Source: an uncultured Victivallaceae bacterium | GTDB taxonomy: Bacteria; Verrucomicrobiota; Lentisphaeria; Victivallales; Victivallaceae | Direction: 5' to 3' | DNA: 44,108 nt | Assembly: GCA_944389925.1 (NCBI GenBank) | Contig: CALXOD010000019.1 | Coordinates: forward strand, 1 to 44,108 | Part shown: piece after piece, positions 8,133 through 15,325 of the stretch | Numbering within the stretch: the stretch's first letter is position 1 | Layout: the number at the start of each line of letters is the position of its first letter | Position numbers and translations under genes: made by a program | The notes under the pieces: generated by a model | What the model was told of the DNA's origin: nothing | The model's input: only the letters and a program-made list of their open reading frames with translations | The model's database searches: none

Positions 8133-8906
8133 TTATTCTTCATCCTGAGGCGGGAAAACCGGCGGCAGAAATTCGTCCGGCGCAACGTCCGCATTCAGCT
8201 TGTTGAAATAAATTTTCGAAGTGCTGCGTACGCCGTTTTGCTCAATGACAGTCTCCTCCGGGATCATGACCCCTTCGTACAAGCCGTAACGCTCAATGGT
8301 CGACTGGTAATTGTATGGCGCGGGAATCACCATGCGCCGGAGCAGAAAACTGTCTTTCCCTACATAGATACTGATCGGTGCATCTTCCCGGTTCCGGGGT
8401 ATGCAGGTCATTTTATAATACTCCCGGTCGTCCAGCTTCACCATGCTCAGATCCACCTGTGCAAAAAGATGTTGATAGCTGTCGTCCGGAGTGCCGAGGC
8501 TGTACATGTTCTTCAACCGCGAAAGTTGCCAGCCGGTAATGGGGGTAACCCGGCGTTCCCGATATTGCACAGCCCAGGCGGAATCTCCATTGAGAATGAT
8601 GGCGGTTTCCGGCCGATTCTCTTTCAGTGTCACGATTTTGTACTTGTCCGGAGCCAGGTATTTGACTTCGACCAGGGCCTCCTTTTTGCCGGTAGTGACC
8701 ACCTGTTTTTGTACATAGGACTTTGCATGCATGAAAACCCCGCGCGGATCGCGGGCGGCAAGCATTTTTTTCTCCAGTTCGTTCAGGGTGATATCCGGCG
8801 ACAGCTCCTCTTCCGACGGAGTAAAACAGCCGGTCAGGAGGAACGGCGCCAGCGCGGTGACAAATCCGGGAAGCAGGCGGCGAAACGACTTTTTCAGTTC
8901 ATTCAT
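8133..8906 (-). CDS. LolA/LolB-like outer-membrane lipoprotein
   Basis: The 257-residue protein has a lipoprotein signal peptide ending in a lipobox (FLLTGC), so the mature protein is lipid-anchored at that Cys. The rest looks like the half-barrel of the LolA/LolB and outer-membrane lipoprotein-sorting family: alternating strands such as LVEVKYLAPDKYKIVT, then TAIILNGDSAW, and a closing DEFLPPVFP. The function is not known. Proteins of this kind bind lipids or lipoproteins, or help their transport in the periplasm. The gene has its own promoter and lies alone between topA and gcvH. The assignment comes from pattern and topology only. Confidence 0.65.
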   Translation of the reverse strand: MNELKKSFRRLLPGFVTALAPFLLTGCFTPSEEELSPDITLNELEKKMLAARDPRGVFMHAKSYVQKQVVTTGKKEALVEVKYLAPDKYKIVTLKENRPETAIILNGDSAWAVQYRERRVTPITGWQLSRLKNMYSLGTPDDSYQHLFAQVDLSMVKLDDREYYKMTCIPRNREDAPISIYVGKDSFLLRRMVIPAPYNYQSTIERYGLYEGVMIPEETVIEQNGVRSTSKIYFNKLNADVAPDEFLPPVFPPQDEE

Positions 8907-8947
8907 GTCCGATCATCCGTAATGGTTCTGTACATGTTTTTTTGTAG

Positions 8948-8975
8948 ACTGTAACTCTCTTTCCGGAAAATGCAA
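8948..8975 (-). promoter_or_regulatory. Promoter of the lipoprotein gene
   Basis: On the minus strand TTGCAT (8970-8975) and TACAGT (8948-8953) are 16 bp apart. A start near 8941 gives a leader of about 35 nt before the ATG at 8906. Confidence 0.5.
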
Positions 8976-9038
8976 ATCGGAAAACGAACTCGATCTGGCA
9001 AAAATTCCGTTCCCTGTTCCGAGATGCGGGCGAAAATG

Positions 9039-11540
9039 TTACTGTTTTTCTCCTGCATATTTTGCCACGAGCTTTTTCAAGGCGGCCAGCTGCCGCGGGC
9101 TGAAGGTCCGTCCCCGGGCGTGCTGGCTGGCCAGTGACTCATAGAATTCATGGTCGTCATAGGTGTAGCGGCCTTTTTTCACCGGCGGATTCCAGACCGT
9201 TACCCGGCTGAGCTGCTCCAGCATGGCGGCGACTTCGCCTGCCGCCTCCTTGGTTTCGGGGGCGGTTTCGGGCGCCGGCGTCTGGAGAAGGCCGCGAATG
9301 AATTCCATCGGCAGGGTTGCCGCATATTTCTCGGCAATTTTCCCCAGCGCGGCCTGCTGTTTCTCCGACAGCAGCTTACCGTCAAGGGCCTGACGCTTGA
9401 GGGATTCGAAGAATTTTTTATCATCGTAAGTCCGACCGCGCCGTGTGGAGGGTGCTTCCCACTCTACCGCATCAAAGGCGGCAAAGAGTTTGGCATAATC
9501 CCCCTTTAAGGCTTCCGGGACAGCGGAAGCAGCGGCTTTCGCCTCACGGGCAGCGGCCTGCTGTTCCGCTTTGCGCAGGTCGGCGGCGAGCTGCTGCGGC
9601 AGATCCGCTTCACTTTGCGGCAGTACCGCATAACGGGCGGCCATAGCGAGCAGTGCCTGATACTGGCGGGCGGTGATTTTGCCGTCCTTGTCAAATTTTT
9701 CTTTGACGGAACGGTAGAATTTAGCATCATCATAGGTGCGCCGCCCGCGCTTTTCGGGGGGCGCAAAGGTGACATTTGATAACTTTTCCAGGAGCGTTCC
9801 GGCGGTGTCGGCAGCGGGAGCATCGCAATGTTTGGCTTTTTCCAGCCACGGCGCGAACTTTTCGTAAAAGTCGTGCATCATGGCGGTCCAGGCGATGGAG
9901 CCGTTTTCGATTTCGTCGAGTTCCTGTTCCATCTGGGCGGTAAAACCGACGTCGAAGAGTTCCGGCAGATGGCTGACGAGAAAATCGCAGACCTTGTATC
10001 CCAGTTCTGTTGGCAGTAAACGCCCCTGTTCCCGGGAAACATATCGGCGCTGCTGAATGGTACGCAGGATCGTCGCGTAGGTGGAGGGGCGACCGATTCC
10101 GTTTTCTTCCAATGCCTTGATTAATGTGGCCTCGGTATAGCGGGGCGGCGGTTCGGTGAATTTCTGTTCCCGTTTGGCATTGGCTACGCTGAGTGGCTGG
10201 CGTTCCTGAAGCGCCCCCAGTACTGCGGCTTCTCCGGATTCATCCTTTGCCGCGTTTTCTTCGTTGTAAATCCGGGTGAAGCCGGGAAAAACCGGTACCG
10301 TGGCCGTGGCCCGGAACGTATAGTCATGTCGATCGGCTCCGGCGACAGCGATGTCCACCGTCGTCAGATTCTGTACGCAGGGAGACATCTGACTGGCGGT
10401 AAAGCGCCGCCAGATCAGCGTGTAAAGTTTCAACAGGGCCGGCTCGAGATAGGGGGCCACCGCCTCCGGGGTGCGGTTGATGTCGGTAGGACGGATGGCT
10501 TCATGTGCCTCTTGTGCTGCGGCCTTGTTTTTGAAAAAATTCGGTTTCGCCGGTACGAATTGTGGTCCGTATGTTCCGGAAATGAACGTGCGCGCCATTT
10601 CCTGGGCTTCCCGGGCGATGGTGACCGAATCGGTACGCATGTAGGTGATCAACCCCACGGATCCCGCGGCGCCAAGTTCGACGCCTTCATAAAGTTCCTG
10701 GGCATAACGCATGGTTTGCGTAGCTGAAAAATGGAACGCATTACTCGCCGCCTGCTGCATAGTGCTGGTCGTGAAGGGGGGCGGTGCGTGGCGTTTGCGT
10801 TCGGCTGTTGTGACCCGGTCTACTGCGGGGGGGGCGCCGGTGAGGATGGCATGCAAAACTTTTTCCGCTTCCTCCCCGGTTCCGATTTTAAAGTCTTTCC
10901 CGTCGATTTTGAATAGGCGACAGGCGAATTCCCGCCCGTCTTCGGTGCGGAATACCAGAGAAAATACCCAGTATTCTTCCGGCTGAAAGGCTTCGATGGC
11001 ACGTTCACGTTCGACCACCAGCCGCAGAGCGACGGACTGGACGCGGCCGGCGCTGATTCCTTTTTCCAGCCGGGACCAGAGCAGGGGGCTGACCTGATAG
11101 CCGACGATCCGGTCGAGAACGCGGCGGGCCTGCTGGGCATCGACAAGGTTCATGTTGATGGTGCTTTTTTCTGCCAGGGCACGTTCAATGGCGCTGCGGG
11201 TGATTTCATGAAAGGCAACGCGATGAAACGGTTTTTTGCAGGTTCCTTTCAGCACTTCAGCCAGATGCCAGGCGATGGCTTCTCCTTCGCGGTCGGGGTC
11301 GGGCGCCAGATAAACGGCATCAGCCTTTCGGGCGGCGGCACGCAATTCACGGACAATTTTCGCACTGCGGGCGCTGTCCACGTATTGCGGGGTGAAATCG
11401 TGTTCAATATCCACGCCGAATGCATGTTCCGGCAGATCCCGGACATGGCCCATGGATGCCATGATGGTATAATCCTCTCCCAGCATCCGGCTGATGGTCC
11501 GGGCTTTCGTCGGAGATTCGACGATCAGCAGATTTTTCAT
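9039..11540 (-). CDS. topA: DNA topoisomerase I with an unusual repeat C-terminus
   Basis: Type IA topoisomerase relaxes negative supercoils. The Toprim domain opens the protein (LLIVESPTKA near the start, then PDPDREGEAIAWH with the metal-binding acidic residues). The catalytic tyrosine is Tyr300 in ITYMRTDSV. The core ends near residue 575. The usual Cys4 zinc ribbons are absent. Instead three related blocks lie at about 585-645, 687-745 and 773-830. Each holds a TYDD motif followed by F(Y/F)-x-S and a later Q-x-x-AL segment that ends in (R/K)YA. I do not recognise this repeat as a known domain; it may replace the ribbons in DNA or RNA polymerase contact. The total length is 833 residues. 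Confidence 0.95.
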   Translation of the reverse strand: MKNLLIVESPTKARTISRMLGEDYTIMASMGHVRDLPEHAFGVDIEHDFTPQYVDSARSAKIVRELRAAARKADAVYLAPDPDREGEAIAWHLAEVLKGTCKKPFHRVAFHEITRSAIERALAEKSTINMNLVDAQQARRVLDRIVGYQVSPLLWSRLEKGISAGRVQSVALRLVVERERAIEAFQPEEYWVFSLVFRTEDGREFACRLFKIDGKDFKIGTGEEAEKVLHAILTGAPPAVDRVTTAERKRHAPPPFTTSTMQQAASNAFHFSATQTMRYAQELYEGVELGAAGSVGLITYMRTDSVTIAREAQEMARTFISGTYGPQFVPAKPNFFKNKAAAQEAHEAIRPTDINRTPEAVAPYLEPALLKLYTLIWRRFTASQMSPCVQNLTTVDIAVAGADRHDYTFRATATVPVFPGFTRIYNEENAAKDESGEAAVLGALQERQPLSVANAKREQKFTEPPPRYTEATLIKALEENGIGRPSTYATILRTIQQRRYVSREQGRLLPTELGYKVCDFLVSHLPELFDVGFTAQMEQELDEIENGSIAWTAMMHDFYEKFAPWLEKAKHCDAPAADTAGTLLEKLSNVTFAPPEKRGRRTYDDAKFYRSVKEKFDKDGKITARQYQALLAMAARYAVLPQSEADLPQQLAADLRKAEQQAAAREAKAAASAVPEALKGDYAKLFAAFDAVEWEAPSTRRGRTYDDKKFFESLKRQALDGKLLSEKQQAALGKIAEKYAATLPMEFIRGLLQTPAPETAPETKEAAGEVAAMLEQLSRVTVWNPPVKKGRYTYDDHEFYESLASQHARGRTFSPRQLAALKKLVAKYAGEKQ

Positions 11541-11680
11541 AAGACTCCTTCAGTCGATTCATGCGACGCTTTTTCTCGCGTGCGCATGTGCGCATATGTG
11601 TATGTGTACAAACTACCTTAACACCGGAACCCCGGTTGTGTCAAGCGGGATTTTCCATGGAAAATAGTTTCGAAGCTGTT

Positions 11681-11709
11681 TTGACGATTCTTCCCTTTCA
11701 TCATATATT
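11681..11709 (+). promoter_or_regulatory. Sigma70-like promoter of gnd
   Basis: TTGACG (11681-11686) and TATATT (11704-11709) are 17 bp apart, close to consensus. The start would fall near 11716, giving a leader of about 48 nt with a GAAGAAGG ribosome binding site. Confidence 0.7.
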
Positions 11710-11763
11710 ATAGCAGAACATGTGCAGGGAGGGGCCTGCCGGTCAACGGAAGAAGGTATAAAA

Positions 11764-13215
11764 ATGGAACAGCAAGCACATATCGGTCTGATCGGACTCG
11801 CAGTCATGGGCGAGAATCTCGCGTTGAATATGGAACGAAATGGCTTTACCGTGGCGGTCGGCAACCGGACCGCGGAAAAGGTGGATCGTTTCATGGCTTC
11901 ACGCGGTCGCGGACGTCGTTTTGTTGCCTGCCGTTCGGTTGCGGAAATGGCGACTGTGTTACGCCGGCCGCGCAAATTCATGTTGATGATCCGGGCCGGA
12001 AATGCGGTGGATGAATGCATCGAACAGCTGTTGCCGTTTCTGGAACCGGGCGATATGATCGTTGACGGGGGAAACAGCCATTTTACGGATACGATCCGAA
12101 GAACGCGTTTTCTGGAGGAGCGGGGCGTATTTTTTAGTGGAGTGGGAATTTCCGGTGGAGAGGAAGGCGCGTTGAATGGACCGGCCATCATGGCCGGCGG
12201 TGCACCGGAAGCATGGGCGCAGCTTGAGCCGATTTTTCAGGTAATCGCGGCACGGACGGCGGACGGAGCACGTTGTTGCGGCTGGATGGGGCGCGACGGG
12301 GCGGGGCATTATGTGAAAATGGTGCATAACGGGATCGAATACGGAGACATGCAGCTGATCTGCGAGGCGTATGGTTTGCTGAAAACTCTGCTCGGCTTGT
12401 CCGCTCCGGAGATCGGTGAACGGTTCCGTGTCTGGAATACCGGTGAACTGGACAGTTATTTGATGGAAATCACCGCGGACATTCTTTCTCGACTTGACCC
12501 GGAAACCGGCGCGCCGATGGTGGACGTGATTCTGGATGCGGCGGGACAGAAAGGTACCGGCAAATGGACGGGCATGTCGGCGTTGGAATTGAATGTGCCG
12601 GCGGCGACTCTGATCGATGCGGTGTTGATGCGCTTCCTCTCGGCGGAAAAGGAGGAACGACTGGCGGCAGCACAGCGGTTGAACGGACCGGCTCCGGTTT
12701 GTACGGGGGATCGGGAAACAGTGATCGAGGATATACGGCGCAGTCTTTATGCGGCGAAGATCTGTTCCTATGCCCAGGGGTTTCGACTGTTGCGGGCGGC
12801 GGGAACGGCATACGGCTGGGATTTGAAATTCGGCGAGATCGCGGGAGTCTGGCGGGGGGGGTGCATCATTCGCGCCCGTTTTCTGGACGACATCCGGCGG
12901 GCGTTCGAACGGGAGCCGGGGCTGGAGAATCTGCTGCTGGATGAGTTCTTCCGGAAGACGATTCTGCGTTATCAGGAATCGTGGCGGCGGGTAACGGCGC
13001 AGGCTCTGCTCAGCGGGATTGCCGTTCCGGGGATGACCGGTGCGCTGTCCTGGCTGGACGGTTGCCGCTCAGCGTGGCTCCCGGTCAATCTGTTGCAGGC
13101 GCAGCGGGATTATTTCGGGGCGCACACTTATGAACGGACGGATCGGCCGCGCGGAGAGTTTTTCCATACAGACTGGAACGGCGATGGCGCTGCGGTGCCT
13201 ATCGGACAGGATTGA
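11764..13215 (+). CDS. gnd: 6-phosphogluconate dehydrogenase, decarboxylating
   Basis: The enzyme oxidises 6-phosphogluconate to ribulose 5-phosphate in the oxidative pentose phosphate pathway. The 483-residue length fits the long form. The Rossmann opening GLIGLAVMGENLALNM, VDGGNSHFTDT, the substrate loop GISGGEEGA and the catalytic block GAGHYVKMVHNGIEY are all present. The C-terminal region has the QRDYFGAHTYERTD signature. I chose the ATG at 11764, which follows GAAGAAGG, over the open upstream codons. It faces topA across a divergent 223-bp gap. The DUF1805 gene follows after 44 bp and may be co-transcribed. Confidence 0.96.
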   Translation: MEQQAHIGLIGLAVMGENLALNMERNGFTVAVGNRTAEKVDRFMASRGRGRRFVACRSVAEMATVLRRPRKFMLMIRAGNAVDECIEQLLPFLEPGDMIVDGGNSHFTDTIRRTRFLEERGVFFSGVGISGGEEGALNGPAIMAGGAPEAWAQLEPIFQVIAARTADGARCCGWMGRDGAGHYVKMVHNGIEYGDMQLICEAYGLLKTLLGLSAPEIGERFRVWNTGELDSYLMEITADILSRLDPETGAPMVDVILDAAGQKGTGKWTGMSALELNVPAATLIDAVLMRFLSAEKEERLAAAQRLNGPAPVCTGDRETVIEDIRRSLYAAKICSYAQGFRLLRAAGTAYGWDLKFGEIAGVWRGGCIIRARFLDDIRRAFEREPGLENLLLDEFFRKTILRYQESWRRVTAQALLSGIAVPGMTGALSWLDGCRSAWLPVNLLQAQRDYFGAHTYERTDRPRGEFFHTDWNGDGAAVPIGQD

Positions 13216-13259
13216 GGTGGGGGGGGAGAGTACGAGATAAACAGGAGCAGGTTGTTTTC

Positions 13260-13541
13260 ATGGAAACCATCAAGATTGATTCCAGATTGTTTGAGGGGTA
13301 CAGCATTGTTTTACCGAAAAGCACTCTGCTGCTGATTCGCGGTCAGCACGGTGTGCTCGGGTGTGGTTATTTTCGTGTGGAGACAGCCGACCGTACCGGG
13401 GATGCCCTGGCAGTGGTAACCGGCGTAAAATCCTGCGATGAAATGTTGACGGCGGAGGTGCGGCAGGTCTCTGCGGCGGCGGCTGAGCTGGGGGTGCGTC
13501 CCGGAATGAGTGGCCGGGAAGCACTGTTGCGAATGGGATAG
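13260..13541 (+). CDS. DUF1805 (YunC-like) protein
   Basis: This 93-residue protein matches the YunC/DUF1805 pattern: an opening strand, then IVLPKSTLLLIRGQHGVLGCGYF, and later AVVTGVKSCDEML. The family is widespread, small and without an established function. I chose the ATG at 13260; AGGAG lies about 13 bases upstream, and the frame extends to 13212. It follows gnd closely and precedes the cobalamin operon promoter, so it is likely the end of the gnd unit. The region after the stop holds only a weak hairpin, not a clear terminator. Confidence 0.8.
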   Translation: METIKIDSRLFEGYSIVLPKSTLLLIRGQHGVLGCGYFRVETADRTGDALAVVTGVKSCDEMLTAEVRQVSAAAAELGVRPGMSGREALLRMG

Positions 13542-13572
13542 GAAAATATCGGATTTTCTTACGGGGAAGGGC

Positions 13573-13601
13573 TTGATTCGCCTCTTTTCCGGGATTATAT
13601 T
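13573..13601 (+). promoter_or_regulatory. Sigma70-like promoter of the cobalamin operon
   Basis: TTGATT (13573-13578) and TATATT (13596-13601) are 17 bp apart. Transcription would start near 13608, directly at the 5' side of the cobalamin riboswitch. Confidence 0.65.
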
Positions 13602-13607
13602 ACTTAG

Positions 13608-13715
13608 AAAATCTCCACAGCTGTTCTGGCGGTGAATCCCGTGTAAACCGGGAACTGTCGCGCAACCGTAAATGCGGAATGTCTATCGCATGAGTCGGAG
13701 CCCGCCCTGCGGAGA
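13608..13715 (+). promoter_or_regulatory. Cobalamin riboswitch
   Basis: The core elements of the adenosylcobalamin-type aptamer are in order. GGTGAATCCCG is followed by CGGGAACTGTCGCGCAACCGT, which corresponds to the conserved CCGCNACTGT block. Then comes TGAGTCGGAGCCCGCC, the B12 box. Downstream a small hairpin, TTGTG with CACAA, ends right before the AGAGG ribosome binding site of the first gene, so control at translation initiation is likely. High B12 would lower expression of the whole operon. The exact outer stem borders are approximate. Confidence 0.88.
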
Positions 13716-13761
13716 GGAAACCACACACGTACTTGTGCGCGTAACACAAAGAGGTTCTCCG

Positions 13762-14595
13762 ATGAATGGTCATCCCATCGTCTCCCGTCCCGTTTTTTCT
13801 GTCCGTAACTGTTTCACGCTGATCGAACTTCTGGTGGTCATTGCGATTATCGCCATCCTGGCCGGTATGCTGCTGCCGGCTCTGAGTCAGGCGCGAAACC
13901 GGGCGAAAGCCGCTTCCTGTATCAATAATCTGCGTCAGATCGGGTTGGCTAATCAGTTGTATGCTGATGATGCCGATGACTGGTTTGTCTCCTACACGAA
14001 TGCGACGTCTACTTCTGGGCCGGGAGATTACTGGTTCGGCGTGAAGGAGTCGAAAACTTGGGATATCACCACCAGTCCGCTGCTGGGTAGCTATTACGGA
14101 AATGTGCCCGGAGTCATGCATTGTCCGGGAGTTGTGCTGGTGCGGGATGTGAAGAGTGGAGATCTTGCATCTTCTTATGAAGAAATCGATGGTTCCGGTG
14201 GCTATGCCTACAATGCGATGTGGTTCGGGCGGTACGACGGTGCCGCTTCGGTAAAACGGAGTGCGACGCGCCGGCCTTCTACGACCATTATATTCGGAGA
14301 TGCTTCCCGTTCCGGTATGGGAAATCAGGAATATGATCCGATACGACTGACGTCTTATATGTACTGCAAACGCAAACCGGATGGATCGTCATACAAACTG
14401 GCGACGTCGGGCACCAATCATTTCCGACATAACCGCATGGGGAACGTTGCCTGGGTGGACGGCCATGTTTCGGCGATGGCGGCGGGCAGTATCAACACGC
14501 ATGCGTCTGCGCGCATATCTCTGGTGGGGTATGTGGGGGGCGCCGATGTCGACTGGTACAATCCTGTACGGTCGAATGATCAGTGGGAACCATAA
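13762..14595 (+). CDS. Type II pseudopilin-like protein with H-X9-DG domain
   Basis: The 277-residue protein has a prepilin signal ([16 protein letters not shown]) followed by the hydrophobic helix ending LLPALSQAR. PilD-type cleavage before Phe is expected. The C-terminal motif H-X9-DG is at [12 protein letters not shown], which defines the prepilin-type processing-associated family common in Planctomycetes and Lentisphaerae. The globular middle part has no recognisable domain. Its role is unknown: it may form or cap a surface pseudopilus. It is the first gene behind the cobalamin riboswitch, with AGAGG 8 bases before the ATG, and lies 25 bp before cbiL. That makes it part of the B12-regulated operon. 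Confidence 0.88.
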   Translation: MNGHPIVSRPVFSVRNCFTLIELLVVIAIIAILAGMLLPALSQARNRAKAASCINNLRQIGLANQLYADDADDWFVSYTNATSTSGPGDYWFGVKESKTWDITTSPLLGSYYGNVPGVMHCPGVVLVRDVKSGDLASSYEEIDGSGGYAYNAMWFGRYDGAASVKRSATRRPSTTIIFGDASRSGMGNQEYDPIRLTSYMYCKRKPDGSSYKLATSGTNHFRHNRMGNVAWVDGHVSAMAAGSINTHASARISLVGYVGGADVDWYNPVRSNDQWEP

Positions 14596-14620
14596 TGAAA
14601 AACAGGCGTGGAGCGAATGA

Positions 14621-15325
14621 ATGATGAAATCCGGTTGTTTTTACGGGATTGGACTGGGGCCCGGTGATCCCGGGCTGGTAACGCTGAAGGCATGGCAGAT
14701 TCTGCAGCAGGTGGATGTGATTTTTGCGGCTGCCGCCTCCCGGGGGGAGCGCAGTGTATCGGCTGGCATTGTCGCTGCATTGCCGGGAGTAAAGGCTCCG
14801 GTTACAGAACTGGCGTTTTCCATGGCGCTGGATCATGCGACGAGGGAACGACGGGCGGCTGAGCACGCGGAACGAATTGCCGTTGAACTGGCACAGGGAC
14901 GCAATTGCGCATTTGTAACGATTGGCGATCCGTTGACCTACAGCACTTGTTCGGCACTGCTCCGGGCGCTGCGCCGGCGGTGTCCGGAGGCGACATATGA
15001 GGTGATTCCCGGTGTCAATGCCTGGAGTGCACTGGCGGCGGCCCGTCAGGAACCGCTGGCCGAGGACCGGGATTTTCTGAAGATTCTCCCGGCTCTGGAT
15101 GAGGAACCTCCGCCGCCGGAACCGGGCGGTACCACGGTGTATCTGAAGACCTATCATACGCGCGACCGCTGCCTGAAGCATCTTCAGAAGGGGGATCGGC
15201 TGCTGTACGGGGAACATATCGGGCTGAAAGACGAGTATTCCGCTTCGGATGAGGCAGCGGTGCGGGAGCGTCCGGAGAACTATCTGTCGCTGCTGGCGGT
15301 GCGTCGGAGCCGGGAGGAGTCATGA
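14621..15325 (+). CDS. cbiL: Cobalt-factor II C20-methyltransferase
   Basis: CbiL adds the C20 methyl group to the cobalt-containing factor II in the anaerobic route. The 234-residue protein has the SAM-dependent tetrapyrrole methylase fold: GIGLGPGDPGLVTL at the N-terminus, TIGDPLTYSTCS as the conserved central motif and EVIPGVNAWSALAA. Two ATG codons in frame (14621 and 14624) share a GGAG site. The stop overlaps the next start by 4 bases. The oxygen-dependent counterpart CobI has similar motifs; the anaerobic label follows from CbiD, CbiG and the fused CbiF in the operon. Confidence 0.92.
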   Translation: MMKSGCFYGIGLGPGDPGLVTLKAWQILQQVDVIFAAAASRGERSVSAGIVAALPGVKAPVTELAFSMALDHATRERRAAEHAERIAVELAQGRNCAFVTIGDPLTYSTCSALLRALRRRCPEATYEVIPGVNAWSALAAARQEPLAEDRDFLKILPALDEEPPPPEPGGTTVYLKTYHTRDRCLKHLQKGDRLLYGEHIGLKDEYSASDEAAVRERPENYLSLLAVRRSREES

